A stretch of 64,000 bases of DNA from Acidaminococcus hominis (GCF_021044795.1 NZ_JAJNOP010000002.1), one strand, 5' to 3'; counted from the stretch's first letter, positions 24,754-34,286 are shown. Numbers and translations: made by a program. Notes: generated from the sequence alone by a model not told the origin.

Positions 24754-26175
24754 ATGAAGGACGGGATGGTTATGGAAAAGCAGGAGCAGAAGCTTACCCT
24801 GGGAAACAGGAAGGGAGAACAGGAAAGCCTTTTAGGCACCGGACCCATCCATCGTCTCTTTTTCTCCCTGGCCGTACCCGCTATTTTGGCCCAAATGATC
24901 AATATCCTCTACAATCTGGTGGACAAGATGTTTATCGGCCATATCCCCGTGGAAGGACCGCTGGCCCTGGCTGGGGTGGGGATTACCACCCCGGTGATTC
25001 TGGCCATATCCGCCCTGGCAGCCTTGGTCAGTATGGGCGGTGCCCCCAAAGCCTCCATTATGATGGGACGGCAGAATTACCCGGCTGCAGAGGAAATCCT
25101 GGGGACCTGTACCTGGATGATTTTGGTGCTGTCCCTGCTGCTCACGGTGTTCATGCGTTTGTGCGGCCGTCCGGTGCTGCTGCTTTTTGGGGCCAGCTCC
25201 GGTACCATTGGCTATGCCTTGGACTATATGAATATTTACTGTCTGGGGACGGTGCTGATTCAGCTGACCCTGGGGCTCAATGCCTTTATCACCGCAGAAG
25301 GCTTTACAAAAATCAGTATGCTGAATGTGGCTGTGGGAGCCGTCTGCAACGTGGTTTTGGACTATGTCATAATTAATTTGCTGCACTGGGGCGTAGAGGG
25401 GGCAGCTCTGGCTACCATACTGTCCCAGGGAGTTTCTGCCCTTTGCGTGGTAGGCTTTCTTCTGTCTCGGCACAGCACCCTAAAGCTGCGGTTAAAGAAT
25501 ATTGTTTTTCGCCGGGATTTGCTGCTGCCCTGCATCCTCCTGGGGACCAGTCCTGCCCTGATGCAGCTGACGGAAAATATGGTAGCCATTTCCTTTAATA
25601 CTTCCCTCCAGCGTTTTGGTGGGGATATGGCCGTCAGTTCCATGAGCATCATGAATTCCATTATGCAGTTTGTCATGCTGCTGCTGCCCGGACTGGTTCA
25701 GGGAGCACAGCCCATTCTCAGTTATAATCTGGGCGCGGAGAAAATTGACAGGGTTCGGGACTGTTTTCGCGACCTGTTGGTATCCTGTGTTGCCGGCTCC
25801 TGCCTCATCTGGGCGCTGTGCATGCTGCGGCCGGACTGGGTGGCAGCCATCTTTACGGACAATGCCCAGCTGATCCAGTACTCTTCAGGGGCTATCCGTA
25901 TCTACCTGTCCATGCTGTTCCTGTATGGGGTCCAGGTGGCCTGCCAATATAGCTTTGTGGCCTTGGACCAGGCCCCTACTGCCATTTTCCTAACCATTTG
26001 GCGGAAAATCATTCTGCTGATTCCCTTGATTTTCATTCTGCCCCATCTGGTGGCAGAACCTGTTACAGGGGTGTTCTTGGCGGAACCCATTGCGGATACT
26101 GTAGCGGTTTGCACCACCGGTCCCATGTTTTACCGCTATTTCAGCAGGCTGAAACGGAAATACGGAGTGAAATAA
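24754..26175 (+). CDS. MATE-family multidrug efflux transporter
   Basis: A 473-residue MATE (MOP superfamily) cation-coupled exporter with 12 hydrophobic segments. It opens with LGTGPIHRLFFSLAVPAILAQ and has IYNLVDKMFIG-like sequence (LYNLVDKMFIGH), LGLNAFITAEGFTKISM in the N half and LLLPGLVQGAQPILSYNLGA in the C half. The start at 24754 has CAGGAG just upstream; ATG codons further downstream (24766, 24772) are possible. It is divergent from the MarR-ABC operon and may share its control. Confidence 0.9.
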   Translation: MKDGMVMEKQEQKLTLGNRKGEQESLLGTGPIHRLFFSLAVPAILAQMINILYNLVDKMFIGHIPVEGPLALAGVGITTPVILAISALAALVSMGGAPKASIMMGRQNYPAAEEILGTCTWMILVLSLLLTVFMRLCGRPVLLLFGASSGTIGYALDYMNIYCLGTVLIQLTLGLNAFITAEGFTKISMLNVAVGAVCNVVLDYVIINLLHWGVEGAALATILSQGVSALCVVGFLLSRHSTLKLRLKNIVFRRDLLLPCILLGTSPALMQLTENMVAISFNTSLQRFGGDMAVSSMSIMNSIMQFVMLLLPGLVQGAQPILSYNLGAEKIDRVRDCFRDLLVSCVAGSCLIWALCMLRPDWVAAIFTDNAQLIQYSSGAIRIYLSMLFLYGVQVACQYSFVALDQAPTAIFLTIWRKIILLIPLIFILPHLVAEPVTGVFLAEPIADTVAVCTTGPMFYRYFSRLKRKYGVK

Positions 26176-26191
26176 GAGAATAACTGTCTGG

Positions 26192-26228
26192 AGCTGTGAG
26201 AAGCGCTTTTGCTTTTCACAGCTTTTTT
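26192..26228 (+). terminator. Terminator after the MATE gene
   Basis: AGCTGTGA-GA-AGC pairs with GCT-TT-TCACAGCT, then a run of T. Confidence 0.87.
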
Positions 26229-26329
26229 CACGAAAAATTTATAAATGCTGGAACCTCTTTTGGCAGGGAAAGGAGTATACTACTCTGTATTAGAGCGATA
26301 ACAAACAGTTGGCAGGGGAGCTGAGCAGC

Positions 26330-28090
26330 GTGAAAAACCATAAGGAACGCCGGGTGGAAGAGCCGGCCAAAATCCTCTCCTATTTTAAGGCAGAGGCACC
26401 CATTTTGGTCATTGTGACCATTACCGGGATTCTTTATAACGTGGGTATGGGGGCGGGACCCTATTTTGAAGGTCAAATGGCCCAGTGCCTGTACGACATT
26501 CTCCAGCACCGGGCTGTCCCCCTGGACATGGTGAAACTGGCACTCAGCTATGTGGCAGTGCTGGCGCTGGTCCAGGTCATGCGGGCAGGGAAGCGCTACA
26601 GCGTCCGGATTTTTTCCGCCCAGATTGGTTGGCTCATGCGCCACACCCTGTACCACAGCCTGGTGCATATGGACAGCAAGGAGCTGCGCCGGGAGAATTT
26701 GGGGAATATGATGACCAAGGCCGTGTCCGATGTGGACGCCTGTTCCGAGGGCATGCGGAAATTTACCACTGAAGTTTTTGATACCGGAGTGGTGATGGTG
26801 GTGTATCTGGCCCTGCTGCTGGGTTACGACTGGCGGCTGACGCTTCTGGCCTGCCTGGTGATTCCCGTTGCTTACGCCATGGCCAATTGGCTGAAGAAAA
26901 TTGTCAGCGAAACCAACAGTGCCTACAAGGCCTGCGAAGCCCAGCTGAACCAACTGACCATGGACCGGGTGAGCCATGCCCTGACCTACCGGATTACTGG
27001 CCGGGAAAAGAATCGGGATACGGGTTACGAGGCCCAGTTGGCGGCCTATGAACGGGCCAGCGCCCGGGCCAATATTTTTGAAGGCAGTATGATGCCCATC
27101 TACGATGCCATTGCCATGTGCGGGATGCTGATCATCTTCTATTTCGGTTCCCGAAACGTGTTGGGAACGGGCTGGGTCCAGTGGGACATTGCCGGCTTTA
27201 CCACCTATGTGGCCTGCTTTACTAAACTGGCGGTAAAAACCAGCCATGCGGCCAAGCTGTTTAACGCCGTGCAGAAAGCCCAGGTTTCCTGGGTACGGTT
27301 AAAGCCGCTGCTCCAGCTTCAGGTAACAGAGCGGGAAAGCAGCAAGCTGGAAAAAGCCCGGCCGGTAACCCTGGTACTGGACCAGGTCAGCTGCCAGTAC
27401 GATGAGTCTTCTCCCGTACTGCGCCAGATTTGTCTTACTGCCCAGCCCGGGGATATTGTGGGTATTACCGGCAGGGTGGCCTGCGGCAAGAGTATGCTGG
27501 GGAAAATCTTTATTGGGGAGGTGCCCTGGGTGGGGACTATTACCTTAAACGGCACGGATTTTCGCGCCCTGTCCCCGGAGAAACGGAAGGCCCTGATTTC
27601 CTATATGGGCCACGAACCGGAGCTGATGACCGCTTCCATTGCGGAAAACATCACGTTGGGCGACCCAATCGACGTTTGGTCCTATCTGCGGGCCGTGTGC
27701 CTGGACCAGGAAGTGGCCGCCCTGCCGGATAAGGAAAATTCCCTGGCCGGCAGCAGCGGCACCCAGCTTTCTGGCGGCCAGCAGGCAAGAATCGCCCTGG
27801 CCCGGACCCTGGCCCATGCCAGGCCCCTGCTGGTGCTGGACGACCCCTTTTCTGCCGTGGACCCCAAGGGGGAAAGCCGCATTTTGAACAATCTTCGGAC
27901 CCTGTGCCCGGAGGCAGTTATCCTGCTGATTTCCCATCGGCTGCTCCATTTTCCGGAGTTTGACCACGTACTGTTTCTTCATGATGGCACCGGCACCTTC
28001 GGCACCCATCAGGAGCTGCTGGATTCCCAGCCGGAGTATGCGGAGCTGTACCAGAAACAGGCAGAGGGGGTGGATTTAGATGCAAAATAA
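26330..28090 (+). CDS. ABC exporter half-transporter with unusual P-loop
   Basis: A 586-residue six-helix ABC half-transporter. Walker A reads GRVACGKSM, still GxxxxGKS but with Cys and no second Gly. The signature LSGGQQAR is intact and Walker B is LLVLDDPFSAVD, with Asp instead of the catalytic Glu. The switch His is in ISHRLLHF. I choose GTG at 26330, which has AGGGGAG upstream, over a TTG seven codons earlier. It overlaps the next ABC gene by 11 bases, and the two should form a heterodimer. Substrate unknown. Confidence 0.88.
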   Translation: MKNHKERRVEEPAKILSYFKAEAPILVIVTITGILYNVGMGAGPYFEGQMAQCLYDILQHRAVPLDMVKLALSYVAVLALVQVMRAGKRYSVRIFSAQIGWLMRHTLYHSLVHMDSKELRRENLGNMMTKAVSDVDACSEGMRKFTTEVFDTGVVMVVYLALLLGYDWRLTLLACLVIPVAYAMANWLKKIVSETNSAYKACEAQLNQLTMDRVSHALTYRITGREKNRDTGYEAQLAAYERASARANIFEGSMMPIYDAIAMCGMLIIFYFGSRNVLGTGWVQWDIAGFTTYVACFTKLAVKTSHAAKLFNAVQKAQVSWVRLKPLLQLQVTERESSKLEKARPVTLVLDQVSCQYDESSPVLRQICLTAQPGDIVGITGRVACGKSMLGKIFIGEVPWVGTITLNGTDFRALSPEKRKALISYMGHEPELMTASIAENITLGDPIDVWSYLRAVCLDQEVAALPDKENSLAGSSGTQLSGGQQARIALARTLAHARPLLVLDDPFSAVDPKGESRILNNLRTLCPEAVILLISHRLLHFPEFDHVLFLHDGTGTFGTHQELLDSQPEYAELYQKQAEGVDLDAK

Positions 28091-29726
28091 GCAAAGCACC
28101 TACGCTCCCGTGATTGCTTCCGTAAAAACTTCCTTAAAGACCCATCCTGGGGCCGTACTGTTGCTGGTAGCCCTGATAGTGGCTTCCGTAGTAACCAGCC
28201 TGCTGCCGCCCCTGGTGCTGAAACGGGTAATCAACGAACTGACGGCGGGGAAGGGGATTTCTTTCCGCCTGTCCGCCGGCTATTTGCTGCTGGTAATTGT
28301 TTCCGACCTGTTTGAAACGGCTCAGAACAGCGCCATTACCATCTTCGGCCAGAAAATTACCCACGGCATCCGTTCCGTGCTGTGCGCCAAGCTGGACCGG
28401 CTGCCCGCCGACTACTTTACCAAACACCCTGCCGGTCAGATTACCAGTGTTTTCGTCAACGATGCCGACACCATTGATACCCTGTATTCCGATGGCATTG
28501 TGGGGATGCTGGCCGACAGCTTTAAGCTCATCGGCATCCTGGGCATCATCTTTACCGAATGTCCGGGCCTGGCAATCCTGCTGGTGATTCTTACGCCCTT
28601 CCTGTTCCTTCTGACCAGGCATTTTCAGCGGGCAACCCTGGTGGCCCAGCGGGACAACCGGCAGGCCATCGGCCGGGTCAGCAACCACGTACCGGAAACC
28701 ATCCGGAACATCCGCATGATCCACGTGCTGGGGAAGGAAAAGTACATGGAATCCCGCTACGACGCTTACATCAGCGACAGCTATAACGCCGTAAACCGTT
28801 CCAATTTCTACGATGGAATTTATTCTCCCATTATCCAAATCGTCCAGGCTGCCGTGGTGGCAGTCATGATGGTTGCCGCCGTGTCCGGGCTGGAGCTGCA
28901 GGGACTGTTTGGCCTCAGCGTAGGGTCTGCGGTAGCCGTGATTTCCTACGTGGGCAAGCTCTTTGCGCCGATTGAGAACATCGGCATGGAGCTCCAGAAT
29001 ATCCAGACCGCCATTGCAGGTATACGGCATATCAGCGACTTTTTAAACGTGCCCGACCGGGTGGTGCCGGAGGCGGAAAAACCAGAGGAGAACGCCCCTG
29101 CCGTGGTGTTTGACCAGGTGACCTTTGGCTACGACCCCAGTTTGCCCATTTTAAAACAGCTGTCCTTTACCATTGCTCCTGGGGAACACGTATTCATCCT
29201 GGGCCGCAGCGGCGCCGGGAAAAGCACCATTTTTAAGCTGCTGCTGGGTCTGTACCAACCCCAGGGCGGCGCCATCCGGCTTTTTGGGGAAAATCCCCAG
29301 GCTATTCCGGATGCGGCCAAACGCCGAGTGTACGGCTGTGTGGAGCAGGATTTCCAGGCTATACAGGGAAACCTGAGAGACCAGATTGCCCTGTTTGACC
29401 CAGCCATTACAGATGAGGAAATCTGGGCTGCCCTGCGCCTTTCCCGGCTGGAAGCGGTGGTTCGGGCCCTGCCGGAGCAGCTGGATACACCTATGTCCAG
29501 CGGTCTTTTCTCCCGAGGTCAGCTCCAGCTGCTGTCCATTGCCCGGGCTGTGGTTACGTCTCCCAGGCTCTTGCTGCTGGACGAAATCACCGCCAACTTG
29601 GACAGCGAAACCGAGCAGAATATCCTGGAAGCCCTGGAAGCTGCCGCTGAAGGCAGAACCGTTCTGTCCATTTCCCACCGGCTGTCTGCCGTTATGAACG
29701 ACAAACGGAAAATCCATTTGAATTGA
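28080..29726 (+). CDS. ABC exporter half-transporter, catalytic subunit
   Basis: A 548-residue ABC exporter subunit. Walker A is GRSGAGKST and Walker B is LLLLDEITANLDSET with the catalytic Glu, but the signature is changed to FSRGQLQL. The switch His is in ISHRLS. It complements the 586-residue partner, which has the intact LSGGQ and an Asp in place of the Glu, so the pair has one full ATP site. The C-terminus ends right after the H-loop and is short. Two hairpin terminators follow. Confidence 0.88.
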   Translation: MQNKQSTYAPVIASVKTSLKTHPGAVLLLVALIVASVVTSLLPPLVLKRVINELTAGKGISFRLSAGYLLLVIVSDLFETAQNSAITIFGQKITHGIRSVLCAKLDRLPADYFTKHPAGQITSVFVNDADTIDTLYSDGIVGMLADSFKLIGILGIIFTECPGLAILLVILTPFLFLLTRHFQRATLVAQRDNRQAIGRVSNHVPETIRNIRMIHVLGKEKYMESRYDAYISDSYNAVNRSNFYDGIYSPIIQIVQAAVVAVMMVAAVSGLELQGLFGLSVGSAVAVISYVGKLFAPIENIGMELQNIQTAIAGIRHISDFLNVPDRVVPEAEKPEENAPAVVFDQVTFGYDPSLPILKQLSFTIAPGEHVFILGRSGAGKSTIFKLLLGLYQPQGGAIRLFGENPQAIPDAAKRRVYGCVEQDFQAIQGNLRDQIALFDPAITDEEIWAALRLSRLEAVVRALPEQLDTPMSSGLFSRGQLQLLSIARAVVTSPRLLLLDEITANLDSETEQNILEALEAAAEGRTVLSISHRLSAVMNDKRKIHLN

Positions 29727-29740
29727 CGCTTTGCGAAAAA

Positions 29741-29777
29741 ACTCCCTCAGTCCTGACGGGCTGGGGGAGTCGTTTCT
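29741..29777 (+). terminator. Terminator after the second ABC pair
   Basis: ACTCCCTCAG pairs with CTGGGGGAGT, followed by the T-rich CGTTTCTTCT. Confidence 0.75.
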
Positions 29778-29858
29778 TCTCACATACTTGCCGCCAGTTG
29801 GCTGAACTGCCTTACTCTTCTGGCCCAGGCCCGGCCCGTTGGTTGGAAAGCCATAAAA

Positions 29859-29903
29859 AATACCGCCCACTGCGATTGGACGCGCAATGGACGGTATTTT
29901 TTT
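29859..29903. terminator. Bidirectional terminator
   Basis: AATACCGCCCA pairs with TGGACGGTATT with A-run before and T-run after; it serves the convergent permease gene. Confidence 0.85.
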
Positions 29904-29927
29904 AGGAACGAGAACTCATGGGAAGGC

Positions 29928-31382
29928 TTATTTGCCCTGTTCCCGTTCTTTTTTAGCCAGTTCAGGCAAAATCAGGCCGATGCCCAGCAGCACCACAGGG
30001 GTGATGATGTTCATGGCAAACTGGAAGTACCAGCCGCTGGTACCGCTTTGGACGCCGCGGGGGAACATCCCCATGATGCAGGCGTAAGCGGTGAAGAAGA
30101 AGCACCAGCCGCCGAATACCATACCTACGCCTTTGCTCTTTACAAATTGGTAGGTAGCGGCAAATTTGTCGGAGTGTTTCTTCAGCATGATGTAGGCAAC
30201 AAATACCCACAGATACCGCAGGGGCATGCACACAGCGTTCAGACGGATCAGCCAGTTGTACAGGGTGGTCATATCGCCGATGCCCAGAGCCGGAACAATC
30301 AGCAGAATGCTGACCAGTACGGCAGTCAGTTTGTAGCCGGTTACAGGCACGCCGTTGGCATTGATTTTGGTGAAAGATTTGGGAACGAACTGCGGATCTA
30401 CGTCGCCCAGCAGAATCTTGATGGGCGCATCGATGGAGATGGCCAGGGTGGCGGACTGGCCCAGCACGTTGCAGATAGCATAGATAACCAGGAAGGTTCT
30501 GCCCACACCATAGTATTCACCCAGCTTCAGGAAGCTGTAGTAAGCACCGTTCATCATCAGGTCCTTGGGAATGTTGTTGGGGTCGAACATCAGGCCCATG
30601 GCAAAGGTTCCCAGGAGTGCAGTGATAGCTACCATGGCAGCCATGAAAATCATGGCCTTGGGGAATTCAGAAGAAGGTTTTTCCAGGTTGTTTACATAAG
30701 GAGACAACTTTTCGCAGCCGCCTACGGCAAAGACCAGAATGGCCAGGGTGGTCATGTAGTCAAAGTCGAAGGTGGGCATCAGGGTATTCCAATCCAGGCT
30801 GTAGGTAAAGGTCTTGGCGGTGGTCAGATGCGGTGCGGCCAGGGCAAGGACGATATACAGCAGGGACATGACGAACATGGAGGAACCGGCCAAAGCGCCG
30901 ATGCGCTTTAAGGCTCCAATGCCCCGAGATGCATACCACAGGAAGAAGAAGAAAATAACAAGAGCGGTCAGCTGCAGAGGCAGGGGCGCAATCATTTTGG
31001 TGAGCGTGCCGTTGCCTAAGGTTGCCCAGCCGCAGGCGATGATGATGTTCTGAGGTTTCTGTGCCAGATAAGGCATGTGTACGATCCAGTAGGTCCAGCC
31101 TGCGAAGTAGGCCAGCTTGGTCGTGGTGGTGGAACGGATCCAGGAAGAAACGCCGCCTTTGCTTTCCTTGAAGGTAGACCCCATTTCGCCTACCATCAAA
31201 GCGTAGGGAACAAAGTACAGGGTGAACATCAGGATCCACGATACCACAGCCTTTAAGCCCTGGTTTGCGTAGCCGTTCACCACGTTGCCGAAGCCCCATA
31301 CGGCTGTGAAGGTCATCAGCGCTAGGGATTTCCAAGATAGGTACTTGTTCGATGTGTTGCTGGATTCATTTTTGTTGTCCAA
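29928..31382 (-). CDS. APC-family amino acid permease (glutamate/GABA antiporter-like)
   Basis: A 484-residue amino acid-polyamine-organocation transporter with 12 hydrophobic segments. Helix 1 (TFTAVWGFGNVVNGYANQG) has the unwound Gly-rich region, and YALMVGEMGSTFKESKGGVSSWI is typical of the glutamate/GABA antiporter group. Helix 6 region is ILVFAVGGCEKLSPY. The start is a TTG at 31382 with AAAGGAGG ahead; no ATG fits. The substrate is inferred only to be an amino acid. It is divergent from an M18 aminopeptidase and shares its promoter region, which suggests joint peptide and amino acid use. Confidence 0.85.
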   Translation of the reverse strand: MDNKNESSNTSNKYLSWKSLALMTFTAVWGFGNVVNGYANQGLKAVVSWILMFTLYFVPYALMVGEMGSTFKESKGGVSSWIRSTTTTKLAYFAGWTYWIVHMPYLAQKPQNIIIACGWATLGNGTLTKMIAPLPLQLTALVIFFFFLWYASRGIGALKRIGALAGSSMFVMSLLYIVLALAAPHLTTAKTFTYSLDWNTLMPTFDFDYMTTLAILVFAVGGCEKLSPYVNNLEKPSSEFPKAMIFMAAMVAITALLGTFAMGLMFDPNNIPKDLMMNGAYYSFLKLGEYYGVGRTFLVIYAICNVLGQSATLAISIDAPIKILLGDVDPQFVPKSFTKINANGVPVTGYKLTAVLVSILLIVPALGIGDMTTLYNWLIRLNAVCMPLRYLWVFVAYIMLKKHSDKFAATYQFVKSKGVGMVFGGWCFFFTAYACIMGMFPRGVQSGTSGWYFQFAMNIITPVVLLGIGLILPELAKKEREQGK

Positions 31383-31422
31383 TTGAATTGCCTCCTTTGT
31401 AAAATATAATACGGTTGATAAT

Positions 31423-31475
31423 ATCTTATCATATTTTTCAATCTTCTTGAATACTTTGCCGAACTATTTTATAAT
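31423..31475. promoter_or_regulatory. Back-to-back promoters with overlapping -35 boxes
   Basis: Plus strand: TTGAAT (31447-31452), 17 bases, TATAAT (31470-31475), for the aminopeptidase. Minus strand: TTCAAG (31446-31451), 17 bases, TAAGAT (31423-31428), for the permease. The two -35 hexamers share five bases. Confidence 0.75.
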
Positions 31476-31543
31476 ATATTTGTTCAGTTTGTACAACATT
31501 TCGGAATAGTTATTATTTCGAGCCAATTCAAGGAGGAATTCCC

Positions 31544-32824
31544 ATGAAACAAAGTACAAAAGCTCTGCTTGACTTCATCCAAACCAGCACGTCCCCTTAT
31601 CATACGGTACAAACCAGCGAAAAGCTGCTGCAGGACAACGGCTTTGAAGGCCTGTCCCTGACTGAAGACTGGAAACTGGCCGATGACGGCAAGTATTACG
31701 TAAAGATTTTTGATTCCGCCCTCATTGCCTTTCGTACCGGCAAAGCCGGGGAACGGGGCCTGAAGATGGCGGCTGCCCATACGGACTTCCCCTGCTTCCG
31801 GCTGAAACCGGCTGCGGAAATCAACACCAACGGCTACGGGACCCTGAACGTAGAAGGCTACGGCGGCATGATTGTCAGCACCTGGCTGGATCGTCCTCTG
31901 GGCTTGGCCGGCAAGATTGTGACCCGTACGGACAAACCCTTTGCTCCCAAGGTACACCTGGTGGACTTCAAACGGCCGCTGCTCACCATGGCCAACCTGG
32001 CCATCCATATGAACCGGGAAGTCAACGACGGCTACAAATGGAATAAGCAAAAGGACGTGCTGCCCCTGGCTACCATGCTGGGTCAGGACGAAAAGGATCC
32101 CCATTTCTTCGTGAACTTCCTGGCCGGGGAACTGGGCTGCAAAGCCGAAGACATTCTGAGCTTCGAACTGTCCACCTATCCCTTTGAACAAGGCTGCACC
32201 TTCGGCTTGAAGGACGAGTTCATCTCTTCCGCCCGCCTGGACAACCTGACCTCCTGCTTCGCCTGCCTGACCGGCATCATCAACAACGAAGGCAGCGGCA
32301 TCCGGGTGGCTGCCCTGTTTGACAACGAAGAAGTTGGTTCCAAGACCAAACAGGGTGCCGATTCCCTGGTACTGGACCACCTGCTGCGCCGGGTGTACAA
32401 GGCTTTGGGCTTTAATGAGGAAGACCTGTTCGAGGACCTGGCTTCCGGCTTTATGCTGTCCGTGGACGTGGCCCATGCCCTGCATCCCAACCATGTGGAC
32501 AAATGCGACATCACTAACAAACCTGTGCTGAACGGCGGTCTGGTACTGAAACAAGCCTGCTCCCAGTCCTACGCCGGTGACGCTGAAGCTGTTGCTATTG
32601 TAAAGGGCCTGTGCGAAGCCAACCACATTCCCTGCCAGCTGTTTGTGAACCGCAGTGATGTGAAGGGCGGCTCCACCTTGGGCTCCATGGCCTCTGCCCT
32701 GACCCCCATCCGCACCATGGATATCGGCGTGGCTCTGTTGGCTATGCATTCTGCCAGAGAAACCATGGGCGCTGATGACCAGGATGCCATCAACGCATTG
32801 CTTACCGCTTTCTATAACGGCTGA
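31544..32824 (+). CDS. M18-family zinc aminopeptidase
   Basis: A 426-residue metallo-aminopeptidase of family M18 (aspartyl aminopeptidase/ApeB type), which removes N-terminal residues from peptides in the cytoplasm. Metal and catalytic motifs are AAAHTDFP (His, Asp), SARLDNLTSC (Asp), ALFDNEEVGS (Glu-Glu), SVDVAHALHPN (Asp) and the C-terminal His in ALLAMHSARE. AAGGAGGA precedes the ATG. Some M18 proteins are annotated as aspartyl aminopeptidase, but specificity cannot be read from sequence. Confidence 0.93.
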   Translation: MKQSTKALLDFIQTSTSPYHTVQTSEKLLQDNGFEGLSLTEDWKLADDGKYYVKIFDSALIAFRTGKAGERGLKMAAAHTDFPCFRLKPAAEINTNGYGTLNVEGYGGMIVSTWLDRPLGLAGKIVTRTDKPFAPKVHLVDFKRPLLTMANLAIHMNREVNDGYKWNKQKDVLPLATMLGQDEKDPHFFVNFLAGELGCKAEDILSFELSTYPFEQGCTFGLKDEFISSARLDNLTSCFACLTGIINNEGSGIRVAALFDNEEVGSKTKQGADSLVLDHLLRRVYKALGFNEEDLFEDLASGFMLSVDVAHALHPNHVDKCDITNKPVLNGGLVLKQACSQSYAGDAEAVAIVKGLCEANHIPCQLFVNRSDVKGGSTLGSMASALTPIRTMDIGVALLAMHSARETMGADDQDAINALLTAFYNG

Positions 32825-32916
32825 GAACGGCAAAGCGGAGAGGGACTCCATAGCAGCTGGGTAAATTTTTACCAACTGTGCAAAAGAATACCCACCTGAA
32901 CACTGGGAAAAATGAC

Positions 32917-32962
32917 AATATCCCCATTGTAAGGCTTCGGCCTGGCAGTGGGGATATTTTTT
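32917..32962 (+). terminator. Terminator after the M18 gene
   Basis: AATATCCCCA pairs with TGGGGATATT, with an inner pair-forming loop, followed by T. Confidence 0.88.
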
Positions 32963-33053
32963 GGCAATTTCCTCTTATTTTTCCCTGATTCCAAGCTATG
33001 TTTTTCAGGGCTTTATGCTAGAATAAAAGCATAGAGAAACGGGAGGGATGGCC

Positions 33054-33707
33054 ATGTTATATCCTTACGGCGAAAAAGAAATCAGCTATCTGAAAAGCAA
33101 GGACAAGAAACTGGGGGCGGTCATCGACCAGCTGGGCCATTTGGAATGGGAAGTGATGCCCGGCTTGTACAGCGCTGTGGTCCATCACATTGTGGGGCAG
33201 CAGATTTCCGGCAAGGCCCAGGCTGCCATTTGGGGCCGGCTCTCGGCAGCCGCTGGTACTGTCACCCCGGAAAACGTGGCGGCCCTGGGGCAGGAGAACC
33301 TCCAGGCCCAGGGGGTCTCCTCCCGGAAAGCCACCTACATTTTGGAATTTACTCAAAAGGTGCTCAGCGGAGAATTTGACCTGGAAGCCTTGACGGAGCT
33401 TCCCGACGAAGAAGTCATTGCACGGCTTAGCTCCCTGAAGGGTATTGGCCGGTGGACCGCGGAAATGCTGCTGCTTTTTACCCTGCTGCGGCCCAATGTG
33501 CTGAGCTTTGACGACCTGGGCATCCAGCGGGGGCTGCGCATGGTCTACCGCCACCGCCGCATCGATAAGAAGCAGTTTGCCCGGATTCAAAGGCGTTTGT
33601 CCCCCTACGGCTCCGTAGCCAGCCTGTACTTTTGGGAAGTGGCCGGGGGCGCCATTCCGGGGCTGACCGATCCGGCACCCAAGAAAAAGAAAGAGGCGAA
33701 GAAATAA
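33054..33707 (+). CDS. AlkA-like DNA-3-methyladenine glycosylase
   Basis: A 217-residue HhH-GPD DNA glycosylase that cuts alkylated bases from DNA. The helix-hairpin-helix is LSSLKGIGRWTAEM (126-139), followed by the catalytic Asp in SFDDLGIQRG (D153/D154). HIVGQQISGKAQAAI is the family N-terminal block. It lacks the Ada-like N-terminal extension of E. coli AlkA. The ATG at 33054 has GGGAGGG six bases before; the ATG at 33048 is too close to it. Its stop overlaps the ogt start by one base. Confidence 0.9.
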   Translation: MLYPYGEKEISYLKSKDKKLGAVIDQLGHLEWEVMPGLYSAVVHHIVGQQISGKAQAAIWGRLSAAAGTVTPENVAALGQENLQAQGVSSRKATYILEFTQKVLSGEFDLEALTELPDEEVIARLSSLKGIGRWTAEMLLLFTLLRPNVLSFDDLGIQRGLRMVYRHRRIDKKQFARIQRRLSPYGSVASLYFWEVAGGAIPGLTDPAPKKKKEAKK

Positions 33708-34189
33708 TGCAATATACCTGGAACTATTCCTCTCCCCTGGGGGAAGTGGTGCTGGCCGCCAATGGGGACAAACTGGTGGGCCTGTGGTTCAGCGGCCAAA
33801 AGGCTTTTGGCAGTACTTTGGCAGAAAACCGGGAGGAAAAACTGGTGCCCGTGCTGCAGGAAACCTGTACCTGGCTGAATACGTATTTTGCCGGCAAGCA
33901 GCCAAAAACAACACCGGCTCTGGAATTTATAGGCACGGCGTTTCAGAAAAAAGTCTGGGAGCAGCTTCTGCAAATTCCTTACGGCAGCACCGTTACCTAT
34001 GGTCAACTGGCCAAAGCCTTGGGGAAACCCAAAGCCGCCCGGGCCATCGGGGGTGCCGTGGGCAGCAATCCCATTTCCCTGGTAGTGCCCTGCCACCGGG
34101 TTATTGGCACGGACGGAAGCCTGACCGGCTACGCCGGGGGCCTTGAACGGAAAACGGCTTTGCTGAAGCTGGAAGGAGCCCTGAAATAA
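33707..34189 (+). CDS. ogt: Methylated-DNA--protein-cysteine methyltransferase
   Basis: Ogt takes the alkyl group off O6-alkylguanine onto its own Cys, a single-turnover repair. The 160-residue protein has the acceptor Cys129 in VVPCHRVIG, preceded by FQKKVWEQLLQIPYGSTVTYGQLA (helix-turn-helix) and GGAVGSNPIS. TGYAGGLERK follows. ATG at 33707 overlaps the TAA of the AlkA-like gene, so excision and direct reversal of alkylation damage are coupled. Confidence 0.95.
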   Translation: MQYTWNYSSPLGEVVLAANGDKLVGLWFSGQKAFGSTLAENREEKLVPVLQETCTWLNTYFAGKQPKTTPALEFIGTAFQKKVWEQLLQIPYGSTVTYGQLAKALGKPKAARAIGGAVGSNPISLVVPCHRVIGTDGSLTGYAGGLERKTALLKLEGALK

Positions 34190-34202
34190 TTCCCAGGACC
34201 CC

Positions 34203-34230
34203 TTGTCAGGAAATTCGCAAGGAGTATAAT
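34203..34230 (+). promoter_or_regulatory. Promoter of the PNPOx-family gene
   Basis: TTGTCA (34203-34208), 16 bases, TATAAT (34225-34230). Confidence 0.7.
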
Positions 34231-34286
34231 ACTAAGACAGTAGGATTACTATATATTAGAAAGAAAGTTTAAGGAGAGTAAAACTT

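Noticed and set aside
26228..27247. Long minus-strand frame across the ABC gene at 26.3 kb
   Set aside because: Antisense to a gene with Walker A, signature and Walker B motifs.
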